Shown here: positions 1-9,328 of the stretch, one piece after another
How positions within the stretch are numbered: position 1 is the first letter of the stretch
How the letters are laid out: every line of letters starts with the position of its first letter
Assembly (NCBI RefSeq): GCF_001750105.1
Contig: NZ_CP014143.1
Coordinates: 372,001 to 436,000 of the forward strand
Length of the DNA stretch: 64,000 nt
Source of the DNA: Microbulbifer aggregans
Lineage (GTDB): Bacteria > Pseudomonadota > Gammaproteobacteria > Pseudomonadales > Cellvibrionaceae
Direction: 5' to 3'
Program-made: the position numbers and the translations under genes
The notes under the pieces: generated by a model
What the model was told of the DNA's origin: nothing
Database searches by the model: none
Seen by the model: only the letters and a program-made list of their open reading frames with translations

Positions 1-1
1 C

Positions 2-1042
2 GACGGCACCGTGGTGGCCATCACCCACGACCGCTACTTCCTCGACAACGTCGCCGGCTGGATCCTGGAACTGGACCGCGGCCACGGCATTCCCTGGGAA
101 GGCAACTACACCACTTGGCTGGAGCAGAAAGAGAAGCGCCTGGAGCAGGAGCAGAAGGGTGAGCAAGCCCGTGCGAAGGCAATGCAGAAAGAACTGGAAT
201 GGGCGCGCCAAAACCCCAAAGGCCGCCAGTCCAAGAACAAGGCCCGCCTGTCCCGACTGGAAGAAATGCAGTCCCAGGAATTCCAGGCCCGCAACGAGAC
301 CAACGAGATCTACATTCCGCCCGGCGAGCGCCTGGGCGACAATGTGATCGAACTGGTCAATGTGAGCAAAGCCTTCGGCGATCGCGTACTGATCGACAAC
401 CTGTCCTTCCGCGTACCGAAAGGTGCCATCGTCGGTATCGTCGGCGGCAACGGCGCCGGTAAGTCGACCCTGTTCCGCATGATCAATGGCACCGAAAAGC
501 CGGATTCCGGTGAGATCAAGATCGGTGAAACCGTTCAGATCGCCAGTGTCGACCAGAGCCGCGAAAACCTGGACGACAACAAGACCGTGTGGGAAGCCGT
601 GTCCGACGGTCACGACATGCTCAAGATCAACAACTACGAAGTAGGCTCGCGCAACTATATCGGCCGTTTCAATTTCAAGGGTTCCGATCAGCAGAAGCGC
701 GTGGGCGAGCTGTCCGGTGGTGAACGCGGCCGCCTGCACCTGGCCTACACCCTCAAGCAGGGCGCCAACGTACTGCTACTGGACGAACCGTCCAACGACC
801 TGGATATCGAAACCCTGCGCGCACTCGAAGAAGCCCTGCTGAGTTTCCCCGGCTGCGCCATGGTGATCTCACACGATCGCTGGTTCCTGGACCGGGTAGC
901 GACTCACATCCTGGCCTACGAAGGCGACAGCAACGTGGTGTTCTTTGAGGGTAACTACACCGAGTATCACGAGGACTTCGTCCAGCGTAAAGGTGAAGAC
1001 GCGGCTCCGCACCGCATGCACTACAAAAAGCTGAAGACCTGA
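2..1042 (+). CDS. ettA: Energy-dependent translational throttle protein EttA (ABC-F ATPase), 5' truncated by window edge
   Basis: ABC-F family ATPase that binds the ribosomal E site and gates entry into elongation according to ATP/ADP status (known for E. coli EttA). The reading frame is already open at the window edge, so the first ABC domain is mostly missing. Visible are the end of ABC1 ([19 protein letters not shown]), the charged inter-domain linker (about residues 35-95), and all of ABC2: Walker A GGNGAGKS, signature [12 protein letters not shown], Walker [13 protein letters not shown] and the switch histidine in [11 protein letters not shown]. The C-terminal KYKK-like tail and the segment TVWEAVSDG match EttA better than Uup or other ABC-F paralogues. 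About 346 of roughly 555 residues are present. A strong terminator follows directly. Confidence 0.95.
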   Translation, partial: DGTVVAITHDRYFLDNVAGWILELDRGHGIPWEGNYTTWLEQKEKRLEQEQKGEQARAKAMQKELEWARQNPKGRQSKNKARLSRLEEMQSQEFQARNETNEIYIPPGERLGDNVIELVNVSKAFGDRVLIDNLSFRVPKGAIVGIVGGNGAGKSTLFRMINGTEKPDSGEIKIGETVQIASVDQSRENLDDNKTVWEAVSDGHDMLKINNYEVGSRNYIGRFNFKGSDQQKRVGELSGGERGRLHLAYTLKQGANVLLLDEPSNDLDIETLRALEEALLSFPGCAMVISHDRWFLDRVATHILAYEGDSNVVFFEGNYTEYHEDFVQRKGEDAAPHRMHYKKLKT

Positions 1043-1050
1043 GTCGACTC

Positions 1051-1080
1051 AAGAAGCCCGCACAATGCGGGCTTCTTTTT
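1051..1080 (+). terminator. Rho-independent terminator of ettA
   Basis: A 12-bp perfect stem (AAGAAGCCCGCA and its complement) with a 3-nt loop CAA runs into a T tract, starting 9 bases after the ettA stop codon. Confidence 0.93.
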
Positions 1081-1132
1081 ATCGGCAGATTTTATGATGG
1101 CTCCCGGCCCCACTGAGCCAGTGCACAGGGAC

Positions 1133-2350
1133 TCATCCGCTACGTGCACGCAACAGAATATTGCGCGGCGTCAGGCTGTAATCACAGAACTCGCCGAGCT
1201 CGACAGCAGCCCCGCCCTCCTGCAAGAACAACGCGCGATCCAGCACCAGCCATAATTCCAGTGGCCGGCGGAAGATATGCGCCATCAGCTCCATGCGTCG
1301 TACCCGGCGCAGTCTCTGCAACCCCAGGGCCAACCACTTTTCCTCATCGATCCCCACAGGAAAATCCAGCTGCTTGCGCGCCGCCGCCCAGCGGGCGAAC
1401 GCGGAGAAACTCTCCTTCAACAGGCTTTTGCGCACATTGGGCACCGGCAGGTAGCTATCCTCGCCGCGCAATTCCCGCTGCAGCTCGTCGAAGGCCAGCC
1501 GCCAGTGCAGCTCAAGCTCACGCAGCCGGCGGACACCGGCTCCCGCGGTCACCGTCTCCTGCAGCGGCAGGTGCAGATCATCTTTTGTGAGGCTTAACTG
1601 GGCACTGGACCCAGCTTCAGACATGGGCACAAACTCTTCACTGTTGATCAGGTGATAGCAGCAGGGGGAGATCACCAGGCAAGCACCATTGTTGTTTCGC
1701 CAGTGCCGCATCAGGGTGGTGTGCAGATCCCCGCAGGCATGTAAAGCAACTGCCTGCTCACCCCGCCTTACCCACTGGAGCGCCTCGGGACTGAAGGCAT
1801 CGCACTGCACGAAGCGCATTGAAACATCGGAGCGCTGTGCCAACGCCTCACCTTCGTGACAGAGCTGCGCCTGCCATTCCAGACTCGTCACCGGTCTGCC
1901 ATCCACCGAGGCAATCAGACGGCCCAGATGTCCCTTACCGGCACACCATTCGAGCAGCGGACCCGACTGCTCGGTGATGCAACCTGCGAAAGCGAGAATC
2001 TGCTGCCACTTGCGCCCGGGAATACCGTGGTCGAGACGATCGGGTGGAGATAGGTCCCTGCCGGAGAACCTGGGCAGTGCACTCAGGCGCAATAATTCCT
2101 CACCGTCGTCCAGCCAGGGCGATAAAGTCCGCACCGCCGCGACGCTATCCTGTTGCAGATACCCCAAGTCCGAATCCGACAGGGCATCCAGCATCGCGCA
2201 GAGTTCCGGATGACTTTTCTCCCAGCAGTACCCCCGATGGTGGAATGGGCGCACCTGCCACCAGTGACTATTCTGCGCCAGCAGTTGATCCAGCCGTTGA
2301 AATCGTCGTTGCAGTTCTTCTGCCTGAAATGCGTTTGCCCGCTGGCCCAT
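1133..2350 (-). CDS. SAM-dependent methyltransferase (Methyltransf_32-like)
   Basis: Predicted class I methyltransferase of unknown substrate, 405 residues. The SAM-binding glycine loop is EWCAGKGHLGRL near residue 135-146, followed by an acidic strand end (SLEW) and ALHACGDLH near residue 215; the CCYH motif shortly after is typical of the Methyltransf_32 domain found in several RNA- or tRNA-directed methyltransferases. The N-terminal 100 residues are helical and have no domain I recognise. An in-frame TTG lies one codon upstream of the chosen ATG; the ATG is preferred. It is a single gene, convergent with ettA and divergent from the downstream plus-strand gene. Substrate cannot be told from sequence. 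Confidence 0.8.
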   Translation of the reverse strand: MGQRANAFQAEELQRRFQRLDQLLAQNSHWWQVRPFHHRGYCWEKSHPELCAMLDALSDSDLGYLQQDSVAAVRTLSPWLDDGEELLRLSALPRFSGRDLSPPDRLDHGIPGRKWQQILAFAGCITEQSGPLLEWCAGKGHLGRLIASVDGRPVTSLEWQAQLCHEGEALAQRSDVSMRFVQCDAFSPEALQWVRRGEQAVALHACGDLHTTLMRHWRNNNGACLVISPCCYHLINSEEFVPMSEAGSSAQLSLTKDDLHLPLQETVTAGAGVRRLRELELHWRLAFDELQRELRGEDSYLPVPNVRKSLLKESFSAFARWAAARKQLDFPVGIDEEKWLALGLQRLRRVRRMELMAHIFRRPLELWLVLDRALFLQEGGAAVELGEFCDYSLTPRNILLRARSG

Positions 2351-2520
2351 CAATCAGTATCTCTTTCCGTCCATTACTGCCCCGCGTAGGACATTACCTA
2401 TTTTATCGTCACAGCCTCATACGGCCGAGGCCATCTCGCTGATGGCTTCCGACTACTCCAGGGCATACACTGGAAGCCAACCTGCTGTCTGCAAACTCAG
2501 GAATGAGGAGGGAACCCGCC

Positions 2521-3507
2521 ATGAGCATCAGCCGCTATTGTGTGGAGCTGCTGGAGGCGGCGAGCGTCTATCACGTGCGCTACGGGGATCGGCTCGCCAA
2601 CCACCTGCCGATGGTACTGATTGCCCTGGACAAGATGGGGGCCAGTCGCGAGCAGTTACAGAATGCCTTCGATCGCTCCATAGTCCACCTGGAACGCCCG
2701 CCGCTGGATCCCGCCGGCCCTCTGTCAGAAGGTGAGACCATCACCGACCTGCGCAATCGTGAAGAGCGTTTCCCCAGTGCCCTCGGCTATTACCTGAGCC
2801 AGCTGCGCCAGCACGGCATTGCCGAGACACTTCGCCGTGAGTTGCCACCCCTGCTCCCGTCCATCGCCACCGCCGCCTTTCACGGTCTGATCCGGACAGC
2901 GTACGGGATCGACGCCGGGCACCAGCAGGAGGTGGCCACCGGTCTCGCCTACTGGAATATGGAGTACCGGGAACTTCCCTCCAGTGACGAGCGCCTGCCC
3001 ATAGCCGCAACAGAGATCCCGGCCAGAGTAGCGGAGCGCTACCCGTTAATCTCCCTGGCACCGGGCAACATCAGTGACCATATGGCTGCGGTCACTCGCC
3101 AGGAGGACTGGGAGGAAACACCGATACAGCCAGAACAACTCGGCTTGCAGGATATCGCCGAAGTGGCACTGGCCGCCTACCGCGGCACCGGTGACTTCAC
3201 CCTCCTGCACGGCGTCACCGGCTGCCACGCCCTGCGGCTCATACTGCCCTATTGCAGCGACCCGGAGAGTGCCCTGCGCTACTTCTGGAGAGGGCTGGTC
3301 ATTGCCTATCTGAGCACGGGGCCAAAAGAAGTTTCAGAAGCACTACCCAACCTCTCTTCAGACCCCGAATGGAGCGAGATTATCAGACTGGCCTGCGGTA
3401 GCGACGACGACCACGTCATCAAGCTTTGCTACAGCGCCTGGCGGGAGGCGGATCACTATGGCAATAAGGACTATCGTTCCGCGGCAGCGCTGGTCGTGAA
3501 AAGCTAG
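2521..3507 (+). CDS. Questin oxidase-like family protein (DUF4243)
   Basis: A 328-residue protein resembling the questin oxidase family (DUF4243), whose fungal members perform a Baeyer-Villiger-type opening of anthraquinones; bacterial members have no established role. Features that led to the call are the N-terminal HYGDRLANHLPM-like segment (here YHVRYGDRLANHLPM), the conserved FHGLIRTAYG block near residue 120 and HGVTGCHALRL near residue 230. No signal peptide or membrane segment is seen. The start at the second in-frame ATG was chosen because GAGGAGG sits 10 bases upstream; the earlier ATG overlaps that ribosome binding site. Family call is by memory of motifs. Confidence 0.7.
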   Translation: MSISRYCVELLEAASVYHVRYGDRLANHLPMVLIALDKMGASREQLQNAFDRSIVHLERPPLDPAGPLSEGETITDLRNREERFPSALGYYLSQLRQHGIAETLRRELPPLLPSIATAAFHGLIRTAYGIDAGHQQEVATGLAYWNMEYRELPSSDERLPIAATEIPARVAERYPLISLAPGNISDHMAAVTRQEDWEETPIQPEQLGLQDIAEVALAAYRGTGDFTLLHGVTGCHALRLILPYCSDPESALRYFWRGLVIAYLSTGPKEVSEALPNLSSDPEWSEIIRLACGSDDDHVIKLCYSAWREADHYGNKDYRSAAALVVKS

Positions 3508-3567
3508 CGCAAGCCCCGATCAGAGAGATCCAACCTGAAAGAGACACAAAACGGAAACCCCCGGCTC

Positions 3568-4116
3568 ATGGCACTCACTCCATCCAACATGACCCCGCTC
3601 GGCAGCCCCATGCCAGCCTTGGCCCTGCCGGATGCCGCTGGCGACCCTCACCGCAGCGATGACCTTCCCGACGGGCCCGTACTGGTGGCATTCATCTGCA
3701 ATCACTGCCCTTTTGTGAAACACCTGGCTGCAGCGTTCGCGGAGTTCGCACGGGAATATAAACAGGCGGGACTGAACATCGTTGCCATCAACAGCAATGA
3801 TTTTACCCATTATCCGGATGACAGCCCGGAGAAAATGCAGGACGAGATCACCGCGCGGGGCTATGTATTTCCCTATCTGGTGGACGAGGATCAGGACGTT
3901 GCGAAGGCCTTTGACGCTGCCTGCACACCGGATTTCTTTCTGTTCGACGCAGAGCACCGACTCGTTTATCGCGGGCAGTTCGATGATAGCCGACCAGGCA
4001 ACAGCGAACCCGTCAACGGTAAAGACCTGCGTGCAGCCGCGGATGCAGTGTTGGCAGGCAGGAGCCCGACTGAGGATCAAACGCCTTCGGTGGGCTGCAA
4101 TATCAAGTGGAAATGA
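3568..4116 (+). CDS. Thioredoxin-like peroxiredoxin-family protein
   Basis: A 182-residue thioredoxin-fold protein of the AhpC/TSA-like group. The redox motif is in FICNHCPFVKH near residue 50 (CxxC as CNHC), followed by NSNDFTHYPDDSPEKM, and a C-terminal half with TPDFFLFD and the cis-proline region. Such proteins are predicted thiol-disulfide oxidoreductases or peroxiredoxins; no signal peptide is visible, so it is probably cytoplasmic. The C-terminal 47 codons have a decayed copy at 7505-7645, on the other side of the TonB-dependent receptor gene. The ribosome binding site is weak, so the start could be the second ATG at codon 9. Confidence 0.83.
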   Translation: MALTPSNMTPLGSPMPALALPDAAGDPHRSDDLPDGPVLVAFICNHCPFVKHLAAAFAEFAREYKQAGLNIVAINSNDFTHYPDDSPEKMQDEITARGYVFPYLVDEDQDVAKAFDAACTPDFFLFDAEHRLVYRGQFDDSRPGNSEPVNGKDLRAAADAVLAGRSPTEDQTPSVGCNIKWK

Positions 4117-4215
4117 CGCCGCAGTGTTAGTGCCAAATTGATTTAGGCATGGTCAATTCAAAAAAACTGCCGACTCTAAACTTAATCGACTCCATTAAAT
4201 ATCTATTAAACAAAA

Positions 4216-4247
4216 AAAAGGCAGGCCACCGTAGTGGCCTGCCTTTT
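4216..4247. terminator. Bidirectional Rho-independent terminator
   Basis: Stem GGCAGGCCAC / GTGGCCTGCC extended by A4/T4, loop CGTA, with A-tract on one side and T-tract on the other. It sits between the convergent thioredoxin-like gene and the TonB-dependent receptor gene and can serve both. Confidence 0.9.
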
Positions 4248-4262
4248 ACTTTTCAAGCTATA

Positions 4263-6980
4263 TCAGAACGAGTAATTAACACCGAAAGACACTTTTCTTC
4301 CGTAGGCATTATAAATACCACGGTAGAAGTACGGCCATCCGGTCCAAGTTGCATCCTCCGGGGGACGCTCATTGGTTACGTTATTCACCGTCATATCCAA
4401 GTGCAGGTTATCGCTGTAGTTGTACTGCATGAACAGATTGCCCGTATACCAGGGGTCTAATCGATCCGTTTCATCATAATTCAGAATTGAAGAAGTCCTG
4501 AGAACAGTAACAGCTGCAATGAAGTCCTCATTGGGCATCCAGGAGAAATTAGCCTTTCCACTGGTCCGAGCGTCGTACATCTCATCACGGTAGTCGATCA
4601 GCTCATCACCAGAGAACTCGCGCTCTTTCCAGCTTAGGGTGTTGGAGTAATCAAGCTTCACACCAAAAGTACCGTAAGACTCCGTATGCAAGTCATAGTC
4701 GATCGACAAATCGACACCCTTATACTGTAGATCCGACTCATTCACCGGGCCGGTGTAAAGCGTATCAACGGTGTTATCACCGGTTAGCGGATCAAGTGAA
4801 CGCTGAACCTTGGCAAAAACACTCTGACAGTACTGAGAGCTCTCATCACGATTGTTGATGCTGTATGCACAGTCACGCTCATCTTTCAGCAAGCTGGTGA
4901 TACTCTCGCTGGTTACAACATCGCTCAAGCGAATATCAACGTAGTCAACAGAGATCTTCAGATCTTGTAACGGAGTGAAGACAAAACCAAAACCAAAGTT
5001 TTCACCTTCCTCTTCCTTCAGCTCGGGATTTCCTGAAGCCAAAGAATACATGGACTCGGCCTGACAAAGGTCATCGGTAGTGCCATCAGGTGAGCAGACC
5101 CGGTAGTCAACTGCGCTTGTGTAAAAGCCAGACGGATCTTTGAACATGTAGTGCATGTCCGGCGCACGGAATGATTGAGCATAGCTTGTACGGACGGCAA
5201 CCCAATCAGTGATGTCCCAGCGGTAGTTACCCTGGAGCGTAGGACGACCTCCAACATCGGAGTCATCGTCATACTGGTCATAACGCGCAGCTAAGCTCGC
5301 CTCCATGTTATCTGTGACAGGAAGACTTACCTCAAAGCTGCCCGCATAACGCATACGGTCACCGCCACCCTCGGTACCGGTTAACGCAAACCAACCTTGA
5401 CCAGTTTGATTGAGCGTACGCTCATCAAGCTCGATCGTATATTCGTTGTATGCGGTCTCTAAACTAGCTGCGAAATACACTTCGCCGCCCGGCAATTCAA
5501 ACCCTGTAGGACCTGACACGTTAAAGGTAACCTGTGCAGATTGAGAGTTTGCATCCTGCCAATAGGTGCCCAGCAAGTCCTGAGCCACATCGGCGGGCAA
5601 GAACTCATATACGCTACCTTCACCGCCCGAGGTAATACCAAAGCCAAATAGGTCCTCAGTTCCCAAATAATACTCATTGATCTTTTCTTCTTTGAAACGA
5701 ATCATTGAGTTATAGGAATCGTAGTTACCTGCAGTGATACCCAGGTCCCAATCGTAATCATTACCCGCAACGTCGAAAGTACCCTTCAGGCCACCCTGAA
5801 TATTAATGGCATCTTCTTCATAAACTGCAGATTGGCTGCCGGTTTCTTCCGGAGTGAAGATCTTTTGCAGATAGATGTAGCTATTTTCCCAATTAGCAGT
5901 AGCGTAATCGGCAGTCAAAATATCGCCACCCCACCACAGACGGAAGCCGTCCTGGGTGATTTCAGTGCTGTTATAGAGAACAGTACCAAAAGCGGTAAGG
6001 TTGTCGCTCAGCTCATACTCACCAGAGAGATAGAGATTGTAGCGCTCTTGCTCACTTTGAAGCGTCTCATCACCATCACCATCATGGCCGCAATAGTTAC
6101 CACGCCCAGGTCTCTCAGCGTAAAAATAACCCGTACCAGAACTTTCACAGGCTTCAGCGCCCGGATCCATGTAAAGACCGGTAAAGTTATTGAGCTCAAG
6201 CAGTGCACGGTCAGGGTAAGGCTGATCCAGCGGCTGATCCTTGTAGGAGTCCAGCCAATCGCGGTCTTTACCGTAGATCGGGTCAATGGATCGGTAATCT
6301 GCGGCAAAAGTCACCCAGCCTCTGTCAAAGGTTGTGCCGGTCAGAAATTCAAAAGCCTGCTCATCACCGCCACCCTCAGTAGTGGTGGCAAAGTCGGCAG
6401 AAATTTCTGTGCCGTCAAACGCTTTACGGGTAAAAATATTTACAACGCCGGCTACCGCATCAGAACCGTAAACGGCAGAGCCGCCGTTATTCAAAATATC
6501 GGTTCTGGCTACCGCAGAATAAGGCAGAGCACTGGTATTAAAGAAGTTACTCTGTCCATTAAAGGGCAGCGGGTACTCCGGCATACGGTAGCCATTCAAC
6601 AGAACCAGCGTCCGGTTGCCGCCAAGGCCACGGAAGTTGATCGATGAGGCTGCTGGAGTGAACGAGTTGGTATACTGCTCACCTTGAGTCGCACCCGTTG
6701 ACTGAGCCAGGTTATCAATCATATCGTCGAGGCCGCTGACCCCTTCCAGGGACATGTCGTCACGGGTAATGACTTCGACGTTTGTAGCACCGTCAAAATT
6801 ACTTCTGCGGATACGAGAACCAGTTACATAGACCTCTTCAACTTCTTCGGCAGCCTCCTCACTTGGAAGTACCACCGACTCTTGCTCTTCGGCGTCCTGT
6901 GCGTAAGCAGTGGTCGCTGCGATAGCAAGAGCCAGCGCACTTCTGGCCAGGTTCTTGCCTAATTTATGAGTTGAGCTCAT
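4263..6980 (-). CDS. TonB-dependent receptor
   Basis: Outer-membrane active transporter of 905 residues. The N-terminus has a signal peptide ending near TAYAQDA, an acidic spacer, and a TonB-box-like segment EEVYVTGSRI. The plug domain follows (about residues 55-180: VEVITRDDM, NFRGLGGNRTLVLLNGYRMP, GSAVYGSDAVAGVVNIFT), then a 22-strand-type barrel ending with the typical aromatic terminus FGVNYSF. Aromatic- and acid-rich loops and the GSRI variant place it with the large receptors common in marine polymer-degrading bacteria; the ligand cannot be inferred. It stands alone without an enzyme partner. Base composition is clearly more AT-rich than the neighbours, and the upstream flank ends in a remnant of the adjoining gene, which suggests insertion or rearrangement. 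Confidence 0.93.
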   Translation of the reverse strand: MSSTHKLGKNLARSALALAIAATTAYAQDAEEQESVVLPSEEAAEEVEEVYVTGSRIRRSNFDGATNVEVITRDDMSLEGVSGLDDMIDNLAQSTGATQGEQYTNSFTPAASSINFRGLGGNRTLVLLNGYRMPEYPLPFNGQSNFFNTSALPYSAVARTDILNNGGSAVYGSDAVAGVVNIFTRKAFDGTEISADFATTTEGGGDEQAFEFLTGTTFDRGWVTFAADYRSIDPIYGKDRDWLDSYKDQPLDQPYPDRALLELNNFTGLYMDPGAEACESSGTGYFYAERPGRGNYCGHDGDGDETLQSEQERYNLYLSGEYELSDNLTAFGTVLYNSTEITQDGFRLWWGGDILTADYATANWENSYIYLQKIFTPEETGSQSAVYEEDAINIQGGLKGTFDVAGNDYDWDLGITAGNYDSYNSMIRFKEEKINEYYLGTEDLFGFGITSGGEGSVYEFLPADVAQDLLGTYWQDANSQSAQVTFNVSGPTGFELPGGEVYFAASLETAYNEYTIELDERTLNQTGQGWFALTGTEGGGDRMRYAGSFEVSLPVTDNMEASLAARYDQYDDDSDVGGRPTLQGNYRWDITDWVAVRTSYAQSFRAPDMHYMFKDPSGFYTSAVDYRVCSPDGTTDDLCQAESMYSLASGNPELKEEEGENFGFGFVFTPLQDLKISVDYVDIRLSDVVTSESITSLLKDERDCAYSINNRDESSQYCQSVFAKVQRSLDPLTGDNTVDTLYTGPVNESDLQYKGVDLSIDYDLHTESYGTFGVKLDYSNTLSWKEREFSGDELIDYRDEMYDARTSGKANFSWMPNEDFIAAVTVLRTSSILNYDETDRLDPWYTGNLFMQYNYSDNLHLDMTVNNVTNERPPEDATWTGWPYFYRGIYNAYGRKVSFGVNYSF

Positions 6981-7504
6981 AAGAATTTCCCTTGATCGTT
7001 TTTTTGCTTATCTACCGTCTTGTGCTTATGGCCGCCCCCAGCGACCAAAACTTTCCGCACATATGACTTAACGATCAAACCAGACAGTTACTCAAAAATA
7101 TTTCACCCTCTACCTTTTCGATTTCGAAAGCATCACTCATCAGCAAGGTGAAGTATGCTCAGCGCCAGGAGTAAACCTTTCAAAATCAATTGGTTAGATG
7201 GGCCGCCTGTTTTTTATGCAAAATATATAATTGTCATCTTACTCATCTAAAATCAGAAAGATCATCACACAGCTTGTTTAAACAGGGAAAAACCTCACAC
7301 AAGTTAAACTCCTTTTTAATAATCCTATTGCCATATTGATTCCCGTCTAAAAAATATCATTACTTTACTGATCCCGTCACACCAAGGCAGCTTGGAACAA
7401 GCGCAATAATTGTTCAGCCACTCTTGCGGCGAACAAAAAACAACCAGGCAAAAAAGAAAGGCAGGGGAGGAGATCCAACGAAGGAGGAGCCACCATCCTG
7501 TAAT
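6981..7504. other. AT-rich non-coding region upstream of the TonB-dependent receptor
   Basis: About 520 bases without a credible gene. It holds the ribosome binding site of the receptor (AAGGGAAA on the minus strand) and presumably its promoter and regulatory sites; I cannot fix a promoter. It is distinctly AT-richer than the flanking chromosome. Short reading frames on both strands lack coding character. Confidence 0.6.
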
Positions 7505-7645
7505 GGTCAGTTCGACCACAGCCGGTAAAGCAACAGCAAACCGGTCAATGACAGGGACCTGCGCGCAGCAGTTGATGCTTTTTTGGCGGGTGAGAGTCCG
7601 ACTGAGGATCAGACGACTTCGGTGGGCCGTAATATCAAGTGGAAA
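7505..7645 (+). pseudogene. Decayed 3' fragment of a thioredoxin-like gene
   Basis: These 141 bases align without gaps to the last 47 codons of the thioredoxin-like gene (3973-4113); by hand count about 110 of 141 bases match. Translation gives GQFDHSR, a stop, then SNSKPVNDRDLRAAVDAF and SPTEDQTTSVG RNIKWK. There is an internal TAA, and the normal stop after IKWK is replaced by GAG. No matching sequence is seen for the 5' three quarters of the gene. Divergence is too high for a recent duplication, so this is either an old duplicate or the relic of a second paralogue. Confidence 0.85.
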
Positions 7646-7674
7646 GAGTGGCAGGGAATTTCAGCAGATAAACA

Positions 7675-7700
7675 CCGGGAGCGGTGCTAGCACTCCCGGG
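7675..7700 (-). terminator. Hairpin after the glutamine amidotransferase gene
   Basis: CCGGGA...TCCCGG with an inner GTGC/GCAC pairing, just downstream of the minus-strand amidotransferase stop. The T tract is poor, so termination activity is uncertain. Confidence 0.4.
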
Positions 7701-7713
7701 TTGGCAGGACCGA

Positions 7714-8415
7714 TCAGCGACGCAGGAACTCCAGCATCCACTTGGCCACAGCACTTTCGTGGATATCATTCTGCAAAGACGCCTTACCTTTATCCACCAG
7801 CTCCTCACCAAAGACTTCGCCGCGAAGCTCCATCAGGCTCTTCGAATAGGGCTTGGTGAATTCCGGGTGGGCCTGCATGGTGAGGATGTGGTCGCCCACC
7901 TGCACCATGGCGTGCGGGCAGAAATCACTGGCAGCCAGTACCTTGGCGCCCTCCGGCAGCTCTTCCACCTGATCCTGGTGGCTCACCAGCAGGCTGAACG
8001 CCTTGCGGGGCTCAGACATCCAGGCCGGCATATCCTGCATCTCATAGCTATGCACACCGATGCCCCAGCCCTTGCCGGATTTGCGCGTCTTGCCCCCCAG
8101 CGCCTCGGCGATCAGCTGGTGGCCGAAACAGATGCCGATGGTGGGCTTTTTCTTCTCATGCAGCTTGCGCACGAAATCCATCAGCGGCGGAATCCACTCC
8201 TTGTCCTCGTAGACTCCGGTTTTGCTGCCGGTCATCAGGTAGGCATCCACCTCATCAATGTTCTCGGGGTAGTGCCCGCGCTGTACCTCGTAGGTTACGA
8301 ATTCCAGCTCCGGATCCTGGGCGCGCAGCAGGTCGGCGAACATCTCGGGATACTCACCGAACTCCCCCACCAATTCCTTGCGTACATCGTCGGTTTTCAA
8401 TACACCTATTTTCAT
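7714..8415 (-). CDS. Class I glutamine amidotransferase (GMP synthase-like domain, stand-alone)
   Basis: A 233-residue stand-alone class I glutamine amidotransferase domain. The nucleophile elbow is GICFGHQLIAEALGG with Cys96, and the catalytic His183 and Glu185 lie in MQAHPEFTKPY. Stand-alone members of this group act on or protect small molecules (for example YfeJ-like or gamma-glutamyl hydrolase-type proteins), but the substrate is not evident here. The start chosen is the ATG at MKIGVLKTDD, which has GGTGAA upstream; a longer frame upstream uses a non-ATG start and adds residues without family similarity. It is a single gene. Confidence 0.86.
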   Translation of the reverse strand: MKIGVLKTDDVRKELVGEFGEYPEMFADLLRAQDPELEFVTYEVQRGHYPENIDEVDAYLMTGSKTGVYEDKEWIPPLMDFVRKLHEKKKPTIGICFGHQLIAEALGGKTRKSGKGWGIGVHSYEMQDMPAWMSEPRKAFSLLVSHQDQVEELPEGAKVLAASDFCPHAMVQVGDHILTMQAHPEFTKPYSKSLMELRGEVFGEELVDKGKASLQNDIHESAVAKWMLEFLRR

Positions 8416-8593
8416 TATTTCACCGCTGGTTGACTGCTGAGTTGGCGGATTATGGCATATTCCGCGCGCATTTTTCCCTTCCACTCAGAGGCCACACCCA
8501 TCCCCACGGAGGCCGGACGCCGGGGTCCTCTTGCACTGCCGATCTGGGTCTAGACTGATTTTAGGAGTTCCACCTTTTCATGGAGTGAATCCT

Positions 8594-9328
8594 ATGAAGC
8601 CTGCCCTGTCCGGCCTTCTCCTGCTCGTCGCATTTCTGACCGCCTTTACTGCCAACGCTGAGCATCGCGGTGGCGATTTCATCGTGCGTATCGGTTACGG
8701 GGAAGTGAACCCCAACGATGATTCCAGCTGGATCCGGCTCGATGGCACCGCGCTGGAAGACACCCGGGTCTATGTGGATAGCGGGCAGAGCGCCACTTTC
8801 ACCGGCACCTGGATGTTCGCGGATCACTGGGGTGTCGGCCTGTTGGCCGCGCTGCCGTTCGAGCACGACCTGGACGTGGCTGGCCTGCCCAACCCGGACG
8901 GAGGCCCGGCATTGGGCAAGGTGTCACTGGGGGACGTTGAGCACCTGCCACCAACCCTGACCATCCAATGGTTCCCGGTTTGCGTCGAATCGTGGGTGCA
9001 ACCCTATGTCGGCATCGGGATCAACTACACCACCTTTATGGACGAGAATATCTCGCGCACCGCCAACGACTACTTCGAAAATGTCCTGGGTGCCACGCGT
9101 GGCGCCAGCCTGGATCTGGACTCATCCTGGGGGCTGGCCGGCGAGCTCGGTGTTGATGTTGAGCTGGGACAGGGCAGCCAGTGGCTGTTCAATGCGGCGC
9201 TCTGGTATCTGGACTTGGACACCGATGCCTCAATTCGCTTTCCCACCGCCACCGGCGTCAGCCGAATCAAGGCGGACGTGGATATCGACCCCTGGGTTTA
9301 CACAGTGGGCATCGGCTACCGCTTCTGA
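8594..9328 (+). CDS. OmpW family outer membrane protein
   Basis: Eight-stranded outer-membrane beta-barrel of the OmpW family, 244 residues. A signal peptide ends near FTANAEH. Family features are the first strand DFIVRIGYGEVNPND, the GTWMFADHWGVGLLAALPFEHD block near residue 70, LPPTLTIQWFP, PYVGIGINYTTF, and the terminal strand PWVYTVGIGYRF ending in phenylalanine. OmpW proteins form narrow hydrophobic channels in the outer membrane. The ATG with GGAGTGA eight bases upstream is preferred over a longer frame. It has a single-gene setting between an amidotransferase on the other strand and an AraC-type regulator. Confidence 0.9.
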   Translation: MKPALSGLLLLVAFLTAFTANAEHRGGDFIVRIGYGEVNPNDDSSWIRLDGTALEDTRVYVDSGQSATFTGTWMFADHWGVGLLAALPFEHDLDVAGLPNPDGGPALGKVSLGDVEHLPPTLTIQWFPVCVESWVQPYVGIGINYTTFMDENISRTANDYFENVLGATRGASLDLDSSWGLAGELGVDVELGQGSQWLFNAALWYLDLDTDASIRFPTATGVSRIKADVDIDPWVYTVGIGYRF

